A stretch of DNA of 64,000 bases from Notospermus geniculatus. Taxonomy: Eukaryota; Nemertea; Pilidiophora; Heteronemertea; Lineidae. Where the stretch lies: contig NMRB01000614.1 in NCBI GenBank assembly GCA_002633025.1, forward strand, positions 107,022-171,021. Reading direction: 5' to 3'. Of this stretch, positions 48,019 through 59,453 are shown one piece after another. The notes beneath the pieces were generated by a model. It searched no databases. It worked only from the letters and a program-made list of their open reading frames with translations, and was not told the origin of the DNA. How positions within the stretch are numbered: the first letter of the stretch is position 1; every line of letters begins with the position of its first letter. A program made the position numbers and the translations under genes.

Positions 48019-49130
48019 CTTGACGTGACACTAAAAGACTAACTAAATATGAGTGAGATTTGATGAGCCAAACCAACACGTTTGTGTCTGAGATGAAAGA
48101 CTTTCTAACGAGCTCTCGGTCGTTATGGAGCGCAGGGAAACATCCCCAGACCTCTACACTTTAAAGGTCAGTTAATTTCAAAGTGTTGCGAGGGTTTGAA
48201 AATCCGCCTAAAAATCACCTACTCAGTAGGAGTAGCTGTTCCAAACATGCTAGTTGATATTTCAAACTTTGTCTCCTGCTATTTATGGAACTCAGGTGGA
48301 CATTCCTCTCAACTAAATTCAAGGCCCGCCCCACCCCATGAAGGCAAATTGACTTTTCGGAAGCAACACCTGGTAAATTCAATGACGCAGAGGCAAATAT
48401 CTCAAAGTTGTTATAATTATGTGACGACTCCAGTTCAAACGCTGAATTACAGCAAATTTTCTCTGTTGAAACGCTACCATTTGATTCTGAAGTCTAGCAG
48501 ACGTTGCTCTATTTATCATTCAGCCTCAGCAACATAGCGAGGAAAAATTGGCCAATGTTCATTTATTAGCAATCAAATCTGAAATCAAGCTGGAGTTTCG
48601 ACTTTCATGGAATTAACTTGTGTAATTTTCACACTTTCTAAAAAGGAAATTGCTGGAGATAATTGGTGCTGCATAAAGACCAGGAAGCAATTTCAGTAAA
48701 CATCATGCTCGTTCGTTTCAACCTCTCACCCAATTCTCACATTTAATTGCTTCTGAAGCAGTAGGAAGATTTTGATTCGTTGCTGGTCTACAGCAAAGGA
48801 ACTGATTGGCTGATCAATGGGGACGCTAGCTCGATAGAGGGCAGCATTACCATCAGCATTACCAATGAAACATTACCATCATCAACTCCTTCACATCACC
48901 AGAATCAATCGTAGCCAATCTTGAACAATAAATCCAACAGCTTCTTCCTCCTACAAACAACTCGCTTACAATTAGCTTTATTTCTGTTTGAAATGGTCGC
49001 CTACCTCAACGCCTGTTGTTTCATTGTCCCATGAATTCCCTATTATCCAGTCACAAATCATACTCTCAAAGAAGCCATTCCACTCCATTGTCAAACGAAT
49101 CTTTCAAATCCCTGGCCATGTCTCTGTTCT
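48019..49130. other. No gene recognised
   Basis: Contains a 113-codon ORF (48196-48537, +) without any recognisable motif. No tandem array or transposon ends were seen. Confidence 0.35.
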
Positions 49131-49850
49131 CCATTCTCCATCGTCGAATGGTGGTCTCTACCACGAGAGGCTTCTAAAGAACAAGGCCATTCGTGGTTGT
49201 TTTTGAAATAAAATGCCATTGTGTGATAGACATCAAAGTGTCCTCAAGTTTCGTTCATCATAGTCGTTCAATACAAGAAACGCTGAGTAAAAAGTGTCAC
49301 AGAAAATGAACGAAGTTCTTCAGCATCTTTTTAAGATTTTCATCATCCTATCAAGAGCCAAAAACCAAATTATTTGCAATAGACAATAGGGGGAGCTAAT
49401 GGAAAGCAGGAAACCAGAGACTTCAGTGATTTTCACTGGCCTTGAGAAATTGTCTGCGTCTGTGGAGAGTTGGTGTCCACTTGGAATCAAACCCACGGCT
49501 TCAGAGGTGGTAGACATTACTTCACCACTCTGACAGCAGGGACTAGCCCTGATTTTAAAGAGGCACAATATTCCTTCCCTACCCTGTGCTAAACATATCC
49601 GCGTTAAGGGATACCTCTATTGACAATGTTGTTGAACTAACGCTTATCGCCATTGCCCCAGGTAGAGTACCAGTAACTCTAGTTCCAAGGGTATCCATGT
49701 GCATTGTATTGTAATCATACATTCGCCAACATTGGTGCGAAAGGCAAGACTATGGTATTGGAGAATGATGCAATCACACCCAGCGGCACCAGCTATTGCC
49801 AAAAAGTTGTAATATCGTGGCTCTTTAATTATCTGTCAGGCCATCTTGAA
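49131..49850. repeat. Duplicated block, copy 1, with SINE-like head
   Basis: Aligns with 50254-51200. The part 49131-49350 is identical to its copy, the rest is clearly diverged. A tRNA-like head lies on the minus strand at 49485-49545 (gagtggtgaagtaatg ... gggtttgattcc). Confidence 0.85.
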
Positions 49851-50068
49851 CCATCTTGGCTACCAAGGGTTGTGACATCGCTCCGCCCTCCGACTACGCT
49901 CACACAAACCCTTGGCATCTTTCGCAGTCGTCACCTGTATTTCACAGGCTGTTCTGTTACCACCCCACCGTTCAAATATGCATTTGGTACTTTCACATTT
50001 AGTCTGTTTATTTCAAATAGATATGTCATTGTATAGTGTTTATTGACGTTCTTATCATTACGGAATTG

Positions 50069-50252
50069 CTACTTATCCTTATTTTTAACCATTAACTGGA
50101 AGAAATCCCCTATACCAGGAAATCCCCCGTACGACTGATCGATGGAAGAGCTAATGAAATTCACGGCTTGGCAAGTACCTACCCGGTACACGTGGGCTGA
50201 CAATATTAGCGCCGACTGGTACAATTCACTTGCTGCTTCCCATTTTTGTACA
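50069..50252 (-). other. Protein-like open segment before an N
   Basis: The minus strand reads KWEAASELYQSALILSAHVY followed by a ggtaggt donor-like site, or stays open further through SSSIDQSYGGFPGIGDFFQ. The segment stops at the N at 50253. It may be a cut exon or chance; I recognise no family. Confidence 0.15.
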
Positions 50253-50253
50253 N
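50253..50253. other. Single N at a duplication border
   Basis: The base immediately after it begins the second copy of the 49131-49850 block, consistent with an artificial join. Confidence 0.9.
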
Positions 50254-51200
50254 TTCTCCATCGTCGAATGGTGGTCTCTACCACGAGAGGCTTCTAAAGA
50301 ACAAGGCCATTCGTGGTTGTTTTTGAAATAAAATGCCATTGTGTGATAGACATCAAAGTGTCCTCAAGTTTCGTTCATCATAGTCGTTCAATACAAGAAA
50401 CGCTGAGTAAAAAGTGTCACAGAAAATGAACGAAGTTCTTCAGCATCTTTTTAAGATTTTCATCATCCTATAGACGAATCCCAAATTCCAAGTTCTGCGC
50501 ACTTCCGCCGAAATAGCAACAAGAGCCTCCATCTGAAACCAGCTGACGTGACGCAATCCGTGATTCAGCAATGGTCAACTCTGACGTAACGTCGTCCAAG
50601 TCACTGTCGTGGGGTTCTCTGCGCCACGTCATTCAGTTTCAGACCGAGGTTCTTGTTGCTATTTCGGCGGAAGTGCGCAGATCTTTCCCGTTTACGTCAA
50701 TTTGGGATTTGTCTATCAAGAGCCAAAAACCAAATTATTTGCAATAGACAATAGGGGGAGCTAATGGAAAGCAGGAGGAAACTCAGAGATCCACAGACTT
50801 ACACCGGCCTTGCAAAACTGTCAGCATCTGTGGAGAATTGGTGTCCACTTGGAATCAAATCCGCAACTTCAGAGGTGGTAGACATTACTTCACCACTCTA
50901 GCAGAGACTAGACCTGATTTTAAAGAGGCACAGTAATCCTTTGCTACCCTGTGCTAAACATACCCGCGTTAAGGGAGACCTCTATTGACAAAGTTGTTGA
51001 ACTACCACTTATCATCCTCACCCCAGGTAGAGTAACTCTCCTAGGGTACCCACGTGCATTGTATTGTAATCATACATTCACCAACAATGGTGCGAAAGCC
51101 AAGACTAACGGAGAATGATGCAATCACACCCGGTGGCACCAGTTATCGACAAAAAGTTGCAATATCGTGGCCCTTTAATTATCTGTCAGGCCATCTTGAA
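50254..51200. repeat. Duplicated block, copy 2, carrying a MITE
   Basis: Starts ttctccatcgtcgaatggtg. The first 217 bases match copy 1 exactly, then a 245-bp MITE intervenes, then the copies differ at roughly one base in eight by eye. Confidence 0.85.
50471..50715. mobile_element. 245-bp palindromic MITE with an empty site in the other copy
   Basis: TAGACGAATCCCAAATT begins it and AATTTGGGATTTGTCTA ends it; ctgcgcacttccgccgaaat near the left is mirrored near the right. Copy 1 of the block reads catcatcctatcaagagcc at 49341-49359 without it. The borders fit insertion at TA. Truncated relatives are at 16737-16966 and 21872-22110. Confidence 0.93.
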
Positions 51201-53088
51201 CAAGCACGAACATTAATCCGGGCAATTACCCAATAGGACTACAACACCCTTATTTGCTATCAACGCCAATGGTTATACAAGACAGTCCCTTTAACACATA
51301 ATTTGATACACAATCTTCGGGAGACCGCAGAAGTAATCGTTGACAGGATTTGTCAACTTCTACCCAGGATCCTCTGCGCTTAACAAAGCATTTACTAGGC
51401 CTCAAATCCCTGCTTTTGTTGGCGATTTATGTCCCAGGCACTATCTTACACGCCGACGGATTCGTCGATGATACAGAGGCCCAGCATGACAACAAACAAA
51501 GATACCATTTATCAGCTTAACCTGCCTCTCTTATCCTTTGATCTTCATAAAAAAAAGATATCGGTATATCATCCGCCTGTCTGGATGCTTGGGTTTGTAT
51601 CGGTGAAATTGATTTGGCTTAATTTAGACCCCTAAGAGCACAAAGATACTTTTTTTGAGTATAAACCACAGACAAATTCAAATCAAAAATAAACGTCACA
51701 GTATCTTGTGCGTCAACTTTGCCATTAGATGCAAATGGAAGACCTATGTACCTTGTTGTCTATAGGTAGGTTACATCTGCGATGGGGTATCAGACTCTGA
51801 GGCAGGTGTTTTTTGATTGTCATCAAAGCTGGGCAGATGTGAAGCAACCGAACGTTTTCATCCTGGGTAATCAGAGGCTTCAGTGCGTTTGTATCATTCT
51901 TGTTTACTGTTATAGTTGATGAAACTTATTACCTGTTTGCAAAAAAATACAAGTGATCGCTAGTCATAGGATGGGTGTTGGGTGACAGACACAACAGAGC
52001 GACAACACAACAAAGGGATGAAACTACTTAGGTTCTCAGCAGACGACTAGGTAAACGTCTGTAATTGAGCCAACGAACTCAAAACTTATCTCATAAGTAT
52101 CACCTAAAAAAGGTTCTCTCAGAAGTGTTATTACTTGAACTGCGAGCAGATCACCAAAAGGCTTGTGTTTGAAACCGAAACTTTTCATTTTGTCTTTGTT
52201 CAATGGCAACCGACCATTTTTTTATATGTACACAAAACCCCACGTATTCTATGATCAGTTTTTATAAAAGGTTGGACAATACTTGAAGTTTTATCTGTTT
52301 GATCACATTACCAAGAAAAGTCCTGATGGTACATCCCTTGACAATCGCAGACAGACGATCCTCATACGAGACATAAAAACAACTCATATCAGAGGACCAT
52401 GTGATCTTTTATGAGTCCTAAAACAGTCCTGATCTCCGAATGTCGTGATGACAGCAAATAAGGTTTGAAATACACACATCAAGCAAAAAACGCAGCAACC
52501 ATAAAAGGATATCACCCACAGCAGAGCTATAAAAACCGAGAGCTGCCTTTATATTTACAAATCCGCCAAGAGACAAATGAGAGTAACCAGACTCGACACC
52601 CACAAAGTGTTCTATGTGTTCCCTTCCGCACAACTGAATTTCGGACTTTTGATAAAGCAGACAAGTTCCATGTTTATTCATTGTTTCACAAATGTGCCCC
52701 CACGGCGAGGTCTTCTGTCTGGCCGACCAGAAATCATGACTATGAATTATAATACGGTCTCCATCAGACTTGGAGGTAACAACATGTTAGAGATATAGTT
52801 GTCTACCAGTTGCTGGTCTTCTTTGATAACGTAAACAGCTATGCATTTCTCTGTCGTTCGTGGCCATTACAATTCATACAACTCCAGCAAGATCCCCCCC
52901 CTCACGTTTCTCATGTCCAAATGATGTTAGTCATGGAAGCAAAGAATACCTTCAGTTGTAGAAGGCTTGTCACAGAGCAAGAAAGAGAGGCCTGCAGGAA
53001 GCGAACCAGACGGATAAACATGCCCAGAAAACCAAGTCAGATCTGATTATTATGGGTTATACACTTCTGTGGTCAAAAGTGCTTATTA
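51201..53088. other. No gene recognised
   Basis: Several 60-95-codon ORFs on both strands lack known motifs, and no tandem arrays or transposon ends were identified. Confidence 0.35.
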
Positions 53089-53204
53089 CAGTCCACTCTC
53101 GTTATACCGCCCCTCGATATACCGCCGCAGACAATTGACTTCCTCGGTCGAAGGCATTTCAACATTGCCAACAACAATACCCTCGCTATACCGCGAGAGG
53201 ACTG
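53089..53204. mobile_element. 116-bp Tigger/pogo-like MITE
   Basis: CAGTCCACTCTCGTTATACC on the left and, mirrored, CAGTCCTCTCGCGGTATAGC on the right, with TA on both sides (53087-53088 and 53205-53206). CAGT...CTCGnTATACCG ends and TA targets are typical of pogo/Tigger elements of the Tc1/mariner superfamily. Confidence 0.9.
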
Positions 53205-54539
53205 TATTAAATTAAGAACCCATGCCCTCAATCTTTTCCTCAATTATGTATCTGGGTCAAAGCTGACGTCAAGATGGCTGCCATATTGCTGCCTTGGCTG
53301 CCCATGGCAGGTAACCAAATGGCCACCTGCTGGTGCATTGGTAACAGGTCACTGCTTAGGGTGTGGGAATAACACCTTGTCATTAGTGAGACGGACTTCA
53401 ATGCGAAACCCCTTTCGGCCAGCTTGTCAGAGGCAGTGTTGAGCAATCTGGCCAAACTGCCATAGTCTTCTTAGGCCCACTAAGTGCCAAGTTTGGTCGT
53501 GGCTCTAGGCATCATAGAAAGGAAACTGTCCAAAGACCCGGTACAAAAGTTAGAAAACAATCACAACACCTTTATCAACAAACAACGCAGCAAAAACCAT
53601 AAATCGCCCCAAGCCTAGCTTGCCGGCTGCTGGCTGACGGCTATCACAAATGTAACAATAGCTAATCCGTAATAACTGAGGAAACTACAGGAAACAGGAA
53701 ACATTGATAGTTCCTGCGACATGATTTCTCTTGTTCTTCCAATATTAGCTGTGATTACCGTGGAGGAGATTGTCAGTTGGAAGGAACAGGAAGGGGTGGG
53801 GTCCATTTGCCTACTTGTCCTTGTCCTCTCAGCAAGTGGCATCTTCTGGTCTCTTAAGGCCAGTTTATACAGAGCACGACTACAAATGTGAGGGCGTCTG
53901 AAGATTTGTTCCTTCCTTGCCATGTTCCTTTACGAACAAAGATTTTCACAACTTAGTATAAATGGGTCTACACCCATACTGACTGCCCTGGGGGAGGGTG
54001 GAGGAAAGAGGGTTTGACTCTGCTCAAGAGGCTGCAGATGTGATTCTCAGTCGAGGTGCCACATTCTAGGTCCTACTACCAACTGGTCTGAAAGGATCAA
54101 GTGAGCACAAAAGCTGTTATTCTTTGAGTTTCTTCAAGTTTTTTAGAGATAACCGGAAGCACCTTCCGTAAAAAGCCAAGTTATATTTTAAAACCTCACA
54201 TTATCACATTTTGATAGACCATTACCATTCTGAAGTGTTTGTGTACCCCACCCACATCTCATCACCCGGACTTTCAGCAAACAAATCAAGGATCAGATGT
54301 CCAATTTATATATTGAGCCATCAATATGCGGAGAGGAGAGTTGTGTTTTTTTCTCGCCTTCATATACATGACTACATGAGAGCCAGACTCTGTGAGAGAA
54401 GATCGTATCTCATTTCCAACAGCCCACTTCATAAGTTTCGCAACCCTCAATATACAGATCAGGCTCATCTCTGGGCTCCTAGGGCAGCTTCATGAGCCCC
54501 AAGGCTCCCACACTGCCAAGGAAGTACTGCCAGGATAGG

Positions 54540-55165
54540 CTGTGGGCTGGGTGACACAGCCAAGGTAGTGCTGCCTGGGTACATGGGACCGCCCAGGTAC
54601 TGCTGCCTGCGCATGATGTGGGCTGGGTGACACCGCCAAGGTAGTGCTTCCTGCATGTAGGATGTGGGCTGGTTGACACTGAAAAGGTACACTACTGCTG
54701 ATTGGGTAGTAACTGGGCTGGTTGACACTACCAAGGTACTGCTACCTGCGTAGGATGTTGGCTGGGTGACACCGCCACGGTTATGCTGCCTGCATACGAT
54801 GTGGGCTGGTTGATACCTCCAAGGCAGTGCTGCCTGCGTAGGAAGGATGTGGGCTGGGTGACACCGCCAAGGTACTTCCTGCTGCCTGCATATGTTGTGG
54901 GCTGGTTGACACTACCAAGGTACTGCTGCCTGCGCAGGATGTGGCCAAGGTACTGCAGCCTGCGCAGGATGTGGGCTGGGTGACACTGCCAAGGTAGTGC
55001 TGCCTGCATAGGATGTGGGCTGGGTGACACCGCCAAGGTACTGCTACCTGCATAGACTGTGGGCTGGGTGACATCTCCAAGTAGTGCTGCCAGGGTAGGA
55101 TGTGGGCTTGGTGACACCACAAAGCTACTGCTGCTTGCATCGGATGTGGGCTGGGTGACAAGGCC
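54540..55165. repeat. Minisatellite of about 43-44 bp, about 14 units
   Basis: Units contain gatgtgggctgggtgacacc, gccaaggta and tgctgcctgc. Long ORFs on the minus strand (up to 149 codons) are a by-product of the array. Confidence 0.9.
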
Positions 55166-55598
55166 AAGGTAGTGCTAGCAGAGTAGCATGTCCCCTGGAG
55201 TGTTGTCGCATGATCCCTTGTATAGGACAACTGCTGCCAACCTCCCAGGAAGAAACAGACTTATCTAATACTTGTGTTTCGAGATAGTCAGGAGGTCAAG
55301 TCAATGGCTGCAACTCAGAATAACTTGTTTAATAAAACATCATTGACCAACTCAGTAGCTGCCCAGAGCACCTGGTAGAGAAAATGAGTGAGAGTCATGA
55401 TGATTTTCTCATTCATACAACCAATGTAATCCAATATTTTTATCGGATCATTGCCAAGAGTTCTGCTGGCAAGATGTCTCTTACAATCAAGCAAATTTAG
55501 TGAGGTAGAGTAAACAGAGAACCATGCCTCATTTCTTCTTGATAGGTCATTGGTTATACAAGGCAATGGAGCAAGATTGATAACATCATTACCATGTC

Positions 55599-55888
55599 TC
55601 CCTTGATAGCCTAGTGGTTATCACATCCACTTACCAAGCAGCAGGTCCCGGGTTCGAATCCTGGGCAATGCAGGATTTCATTCCTGGCTCTTGAGTCCAT
55701 CGCATGGGGCAGTAAGCTGGTGTTGTATCTTTCGCATGGGACAATAAGCTGGTGTTGTATCTTGTGCATTTGCAAAGGGCAAGTAAAAGACCGCATCCAA
55801 GTGAAGAACATGAGCTTGAGACCGCTTCTTCTGTACTTACCTGGGCCAAAAATGCTATGGCTTTGGCCCTGACGGAAAAATCTGATAC
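55599..55888 (+). mobile_element. tRNA-derived SINE, second copy of the family
   Basis: The head tgatagcctagtggttatca ... gggttcgaatcctgg is followed by the body catttcattcctggctctt, an internal tandem pair of gcatgggrcartaagctggtgttgtatc, gggcaagtaaaagaccgcat and ccctgacggaaaaatc. Opposite in orientation to the 29578-29840 copy. Confidence 0.88.
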
Positions 55889-57234
55889 AAATATGTTCTT
55901 ACCACGTCTCATCAGATGTGTCGTGGTATCATATGTGTGCAGAGGAGATTGGGAAAACGTGATGAACTTGAGACACCTTGTTTCAACCCCAGCAGGATCA
56001 TGCCAGCACTTTTTTTATAGCTGAACGAAGAGCAATATAGCCATCGACTGCTGCGTGACTTTGGTGACAGTGTGATATTTTTCCTATAGGTCATATCCCT
56101 CAACTATTGAAGGTGATACTCCACGTGAGAATTTTTTGTGTGAGCTGGCTCACTATGGTCAGTTGCCGCTCAAGAACAAAAATTACATAAGAAGAGACTC
56201 TAATATGGAGGAGCGCCTACACAATACAGCATCTTCCCACTTATGCACGTCAGCCAGTGTCACCATCCTGGGAACATCAGAGGTTCTTAGCACTCGCTTC
56301 CTTCGTCAGTCACTACACATTAAGAACCACTGATTACCTCAGAATGAGTGATGCTGTATCTTGGTAGGGTATGGACACTAATTCCCTGAAATTCTTTTGG
56401 CTCATCAGAAACCGCTCACGACATAGGGGGCTTCTTGGGTTTGGGATCATGGTTAAGCAGCTAACACACTGCATGGTAACCAAACCCTCACTCAACACCT
56501 TTAAAACACAAATCTACATTTGAGAACACAACATCATCCAAATATTTAAATCTAATCATTGATTAATACCAAACCTAATAGAAGTCTGATTTAGATCCGA
56601 TAGCTCATTAAGCAAGTAAGTGGTGTGGGAATGATCAATTGAGCCATCAGGGACAGGGGGTAGGGTAGAAGCCAGGGTAAATCACGCTGATTTAAGAGCC
56701 TAATTCATCATGGAGGGGATTGAAACTCTCACAGTCTCATTTCAGCATACTGAGGTGATCAGTGGTTCTTAGCGCAGGCTCCCTACGTCACCACAACATA
56801 GATTAAGCATGGATTTCTGAGTGTAATTCTTTGTGGGGGTCGGGTCAGAGTTGGGGTTTTTTACTCTGATTTATTGTGATGGGGAGCCAAGTTTCGACAG
56901 TCTGATTTATTTTGAGAGCCTAATTCATCAAAGGAAGTGGGGGATCCAACTTTTAACACTCTGAAGAGAACTTAGCATTATCTACAGAAAGAAAAATGTT
57001 TGCCAACTTCCGTGCCTCTGACTCCCCTTTCATTGTATTTGACTGTACAGACTTGTAAAGCAAGCGACATCGATGATCAGGTTATCTGCCACCAGTGCTA
57101 CTAACCTTTCAAAGACTGTTGCACGCCACATCCAGGGGCCTCAGATTCAAAGGGGAATATCTACCAATGATTTGAATATCAAGGGGCTGAGTGGAGCCAA
57201 GGCCTACCACCACCAGGTCTGCTCCAGAACAAAG
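55889..57234. other. No gene recognised
   Basis: Contains a gtgagctggctcactatgg word near 56140 shared loosely with other dispersed repeats; otherwise plain sequence. Confidence 0.35.
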
Positions 57235-57395
57235 CATGACACTAGAGCCACTGCATGGTAGACTTGTGCAAAGAAACACCGGCACATTCTCCATTACAAG
57301 CTCAACTGAGAAGCTGCAACACGTGAGAATCCAACCAGCAACCTCGGAGGCGATGATCAGCAGCCACGTCTTCACTGCACCAATCTGACAGCATT
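57235..57395 (-). mobile_element. Possible SINE related to the 49.5-kb tRNA-like head
   Basis: The minus strand has ctgtcagattggtgcagtga like an A box and ggttgctggttggattctc in B-box position, resembling the 49485-49545 head. The internal body differs. Confidence 0.4.
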
Positions 57396-59062
57396 GGTAA
57401 GCAATGACGTCACTGAAGTGTATCATCCAAGGCATCCGTCTTCTTAGCCACGTTTTTTTATTCTTAAGATCAATTGCACAATTCCTTATTTGAAATCCGA
57501 CCATCCATCGTGGAGATTCTACAAGTAAATCTAAAGACCATTGGTGTCCCTGCGTTTAAGTCCCAACAAATTGAAAACTGAGACTGTGATCTGTGGCCTT
57601 TATCCACCGCGCCCCAACGACTGATCAACTGGTTCCCTTTTCTTTCTCTGTCCAAGTTCCATAGGAGTGGACACAGCCATCAGTCAGGTTACGGAGCCGC
57701 AAGTCCCGCTGAGACTCTGTGAATAATGTCCCTAGCGCTCAGTTATTTAGGCGGTTCATTCATAAGAACGTCCCCCGGCAGATCTCTCATTTGATTCCAG
57801 TAACACCAAAGATGTGTCAAATTGGTGAACCAGGCAATTTTCACTTGGAAATAGAGGCTAATGCTCTTGATCAGAGTCTGACTGGGGCTAATCTTTGTGA
57901 AATCAAGGTGAGAGGTGATGAACTAAACACCAGGGGCAACATTTACGAAGGAGTCAAAAATTTAGGTGAATGTTTGGAAGGAACTGAGAATTTGTAGCTC
58001 GCTTTTGACTTGTACAGTATGAACTCTGACGAGTACTTTTGTAGAGACTAAAGTTTTCCACAGTGCCCACCATTAGAATAGCAGGTAAAGGAGAAAAAGC
58101 ATAAAGCTCGTTTACAAGTATTTTCATTTTTCCACTGCTGGCTTTTACCAAATGTGAGAGTAAATGGTTAATACAGGGACGCCTATGAAAAACACCATTG
58201 GAAAAGCTCTAAATCCTAACCGTAACGCCCCCACTTAACACTGCATATAAAGAAGACACAAACGGGGAGAAACTGGACCAAGAAAGTTTCCGAACATGCC
58301 TGTTTCTGCTCTAGCACCTTCCAACAACTATGTAACATTCAGAACATCCTTGTGAGGAATTAGGATCATTTTTCAACACGTGTACTTCCATCTTTTGCCA
58401 ACGGCAATGCGCAATGTTGTTTTTCCTTTGTTTCCCAAGAGGTTATAGTTTTGAGCAAGATTTCTCTGTAAGTCTGTCAGCAGTTGGTTCCAGGGTCTTC
58501 AAGGACCTAGCACAGATTCCTCAGTTCTCTCCTTCATACTGTTGATATTCTTGTCATAAAGAGTTTTCTTTCACTATATATGGAAATCTGAGATTAGCTT
58601 CACTTGGGTCTGTATGAGAAGAGCAGACTGCTGAGCTTGAGTAGCAACATCAGAGAACTATATATATCTCAAATGACTGTGTTGCTGATGAGGGGTAGCT
58701 GATAGCATAAGTGGTTTCATTGAAGGCAGACTGACCTATGACAAAGTCTACAGTGTTCTTGTGGCAGCCAACAGGATAAAGTCCGGCGACATCTAAGCGC
58801 AACCCAATGGAATGCAAAAGTCAGGAAATGAGACAGGAACTTGCGGTTTTCAATTATGCATTTGACCTGCAGAACCGGTGATGATCCGTTGCACACTATT
58901 GGACACCACTCAAGTCTTTTTGTATATAGTCTGGTCGCGTTGTCGATCGGTTATTCAAGAGTTGCGTGAGATTAAAGATCCGTGGAAACTCCAACTAATA
59001 TATTGGCTAACTTCCGCATTCCATTGGGTCACGCTAGATGTTGCTGGACTTTACACAGTACA
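57396..59062. other. No gene recognised
   Basis: A 92-codon ORF at 57719-57997 (+) is protein-like in composition but matches nothing I know. No tandem arrays or transposon ends seen. Confidence 0.35.
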
Positions 59063-59453
59063 AGGCCATTAAAAATTATTCTTTAGTTTTTCATCACTTG
59101 AGGCTGAAAAATTTGGTGGGGAGGGCATTTAATATTTTATATTTTATATTTTCAAATACGGCCAATTGAAAGATCAAACAGCGTTGACAGCTCGCCATGT
59201 GTAGCTGCACATTCCACCAAGCCAAACACACGCATGCGGGTAGCGAAAGCGAAACACAACCATAGTGCGACCACTGTGTAGTGATTTAAATGGTTGCGAG
59301 ATGGCGCGTGCATCTGTGTCGACGATCGCTGGTGAAGCTTGGGGGCCAAAAAAGCCACTTTTTGAGAAAATATAAAATATAAAAAAAATCGGGGTGGGCC
59401 TAAAAATCAGGACGGCCGGTGATGAAAAACTAAAGATTAATTTTAAATGGCCT
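59063..59453. mobile_element. 391-bp MITE with arms of about 95 bp
   Basis: The left aggccattaaaaattattc and the mirrored right aggccatttaaaattaatc are both followed by tttagtttttcatcac and, deeper, attttatattttatatttt. The centre is unpaired. Non-autonomous DNA transposon; superfamily not assigned. Confidence 0.88.

Noticed and set aside
54728-55230. ORFs of 130 and 149 codons on the minus strand
   Set aside because: They follow the 43-44-bp minisatellite in two different frames and have no domain.
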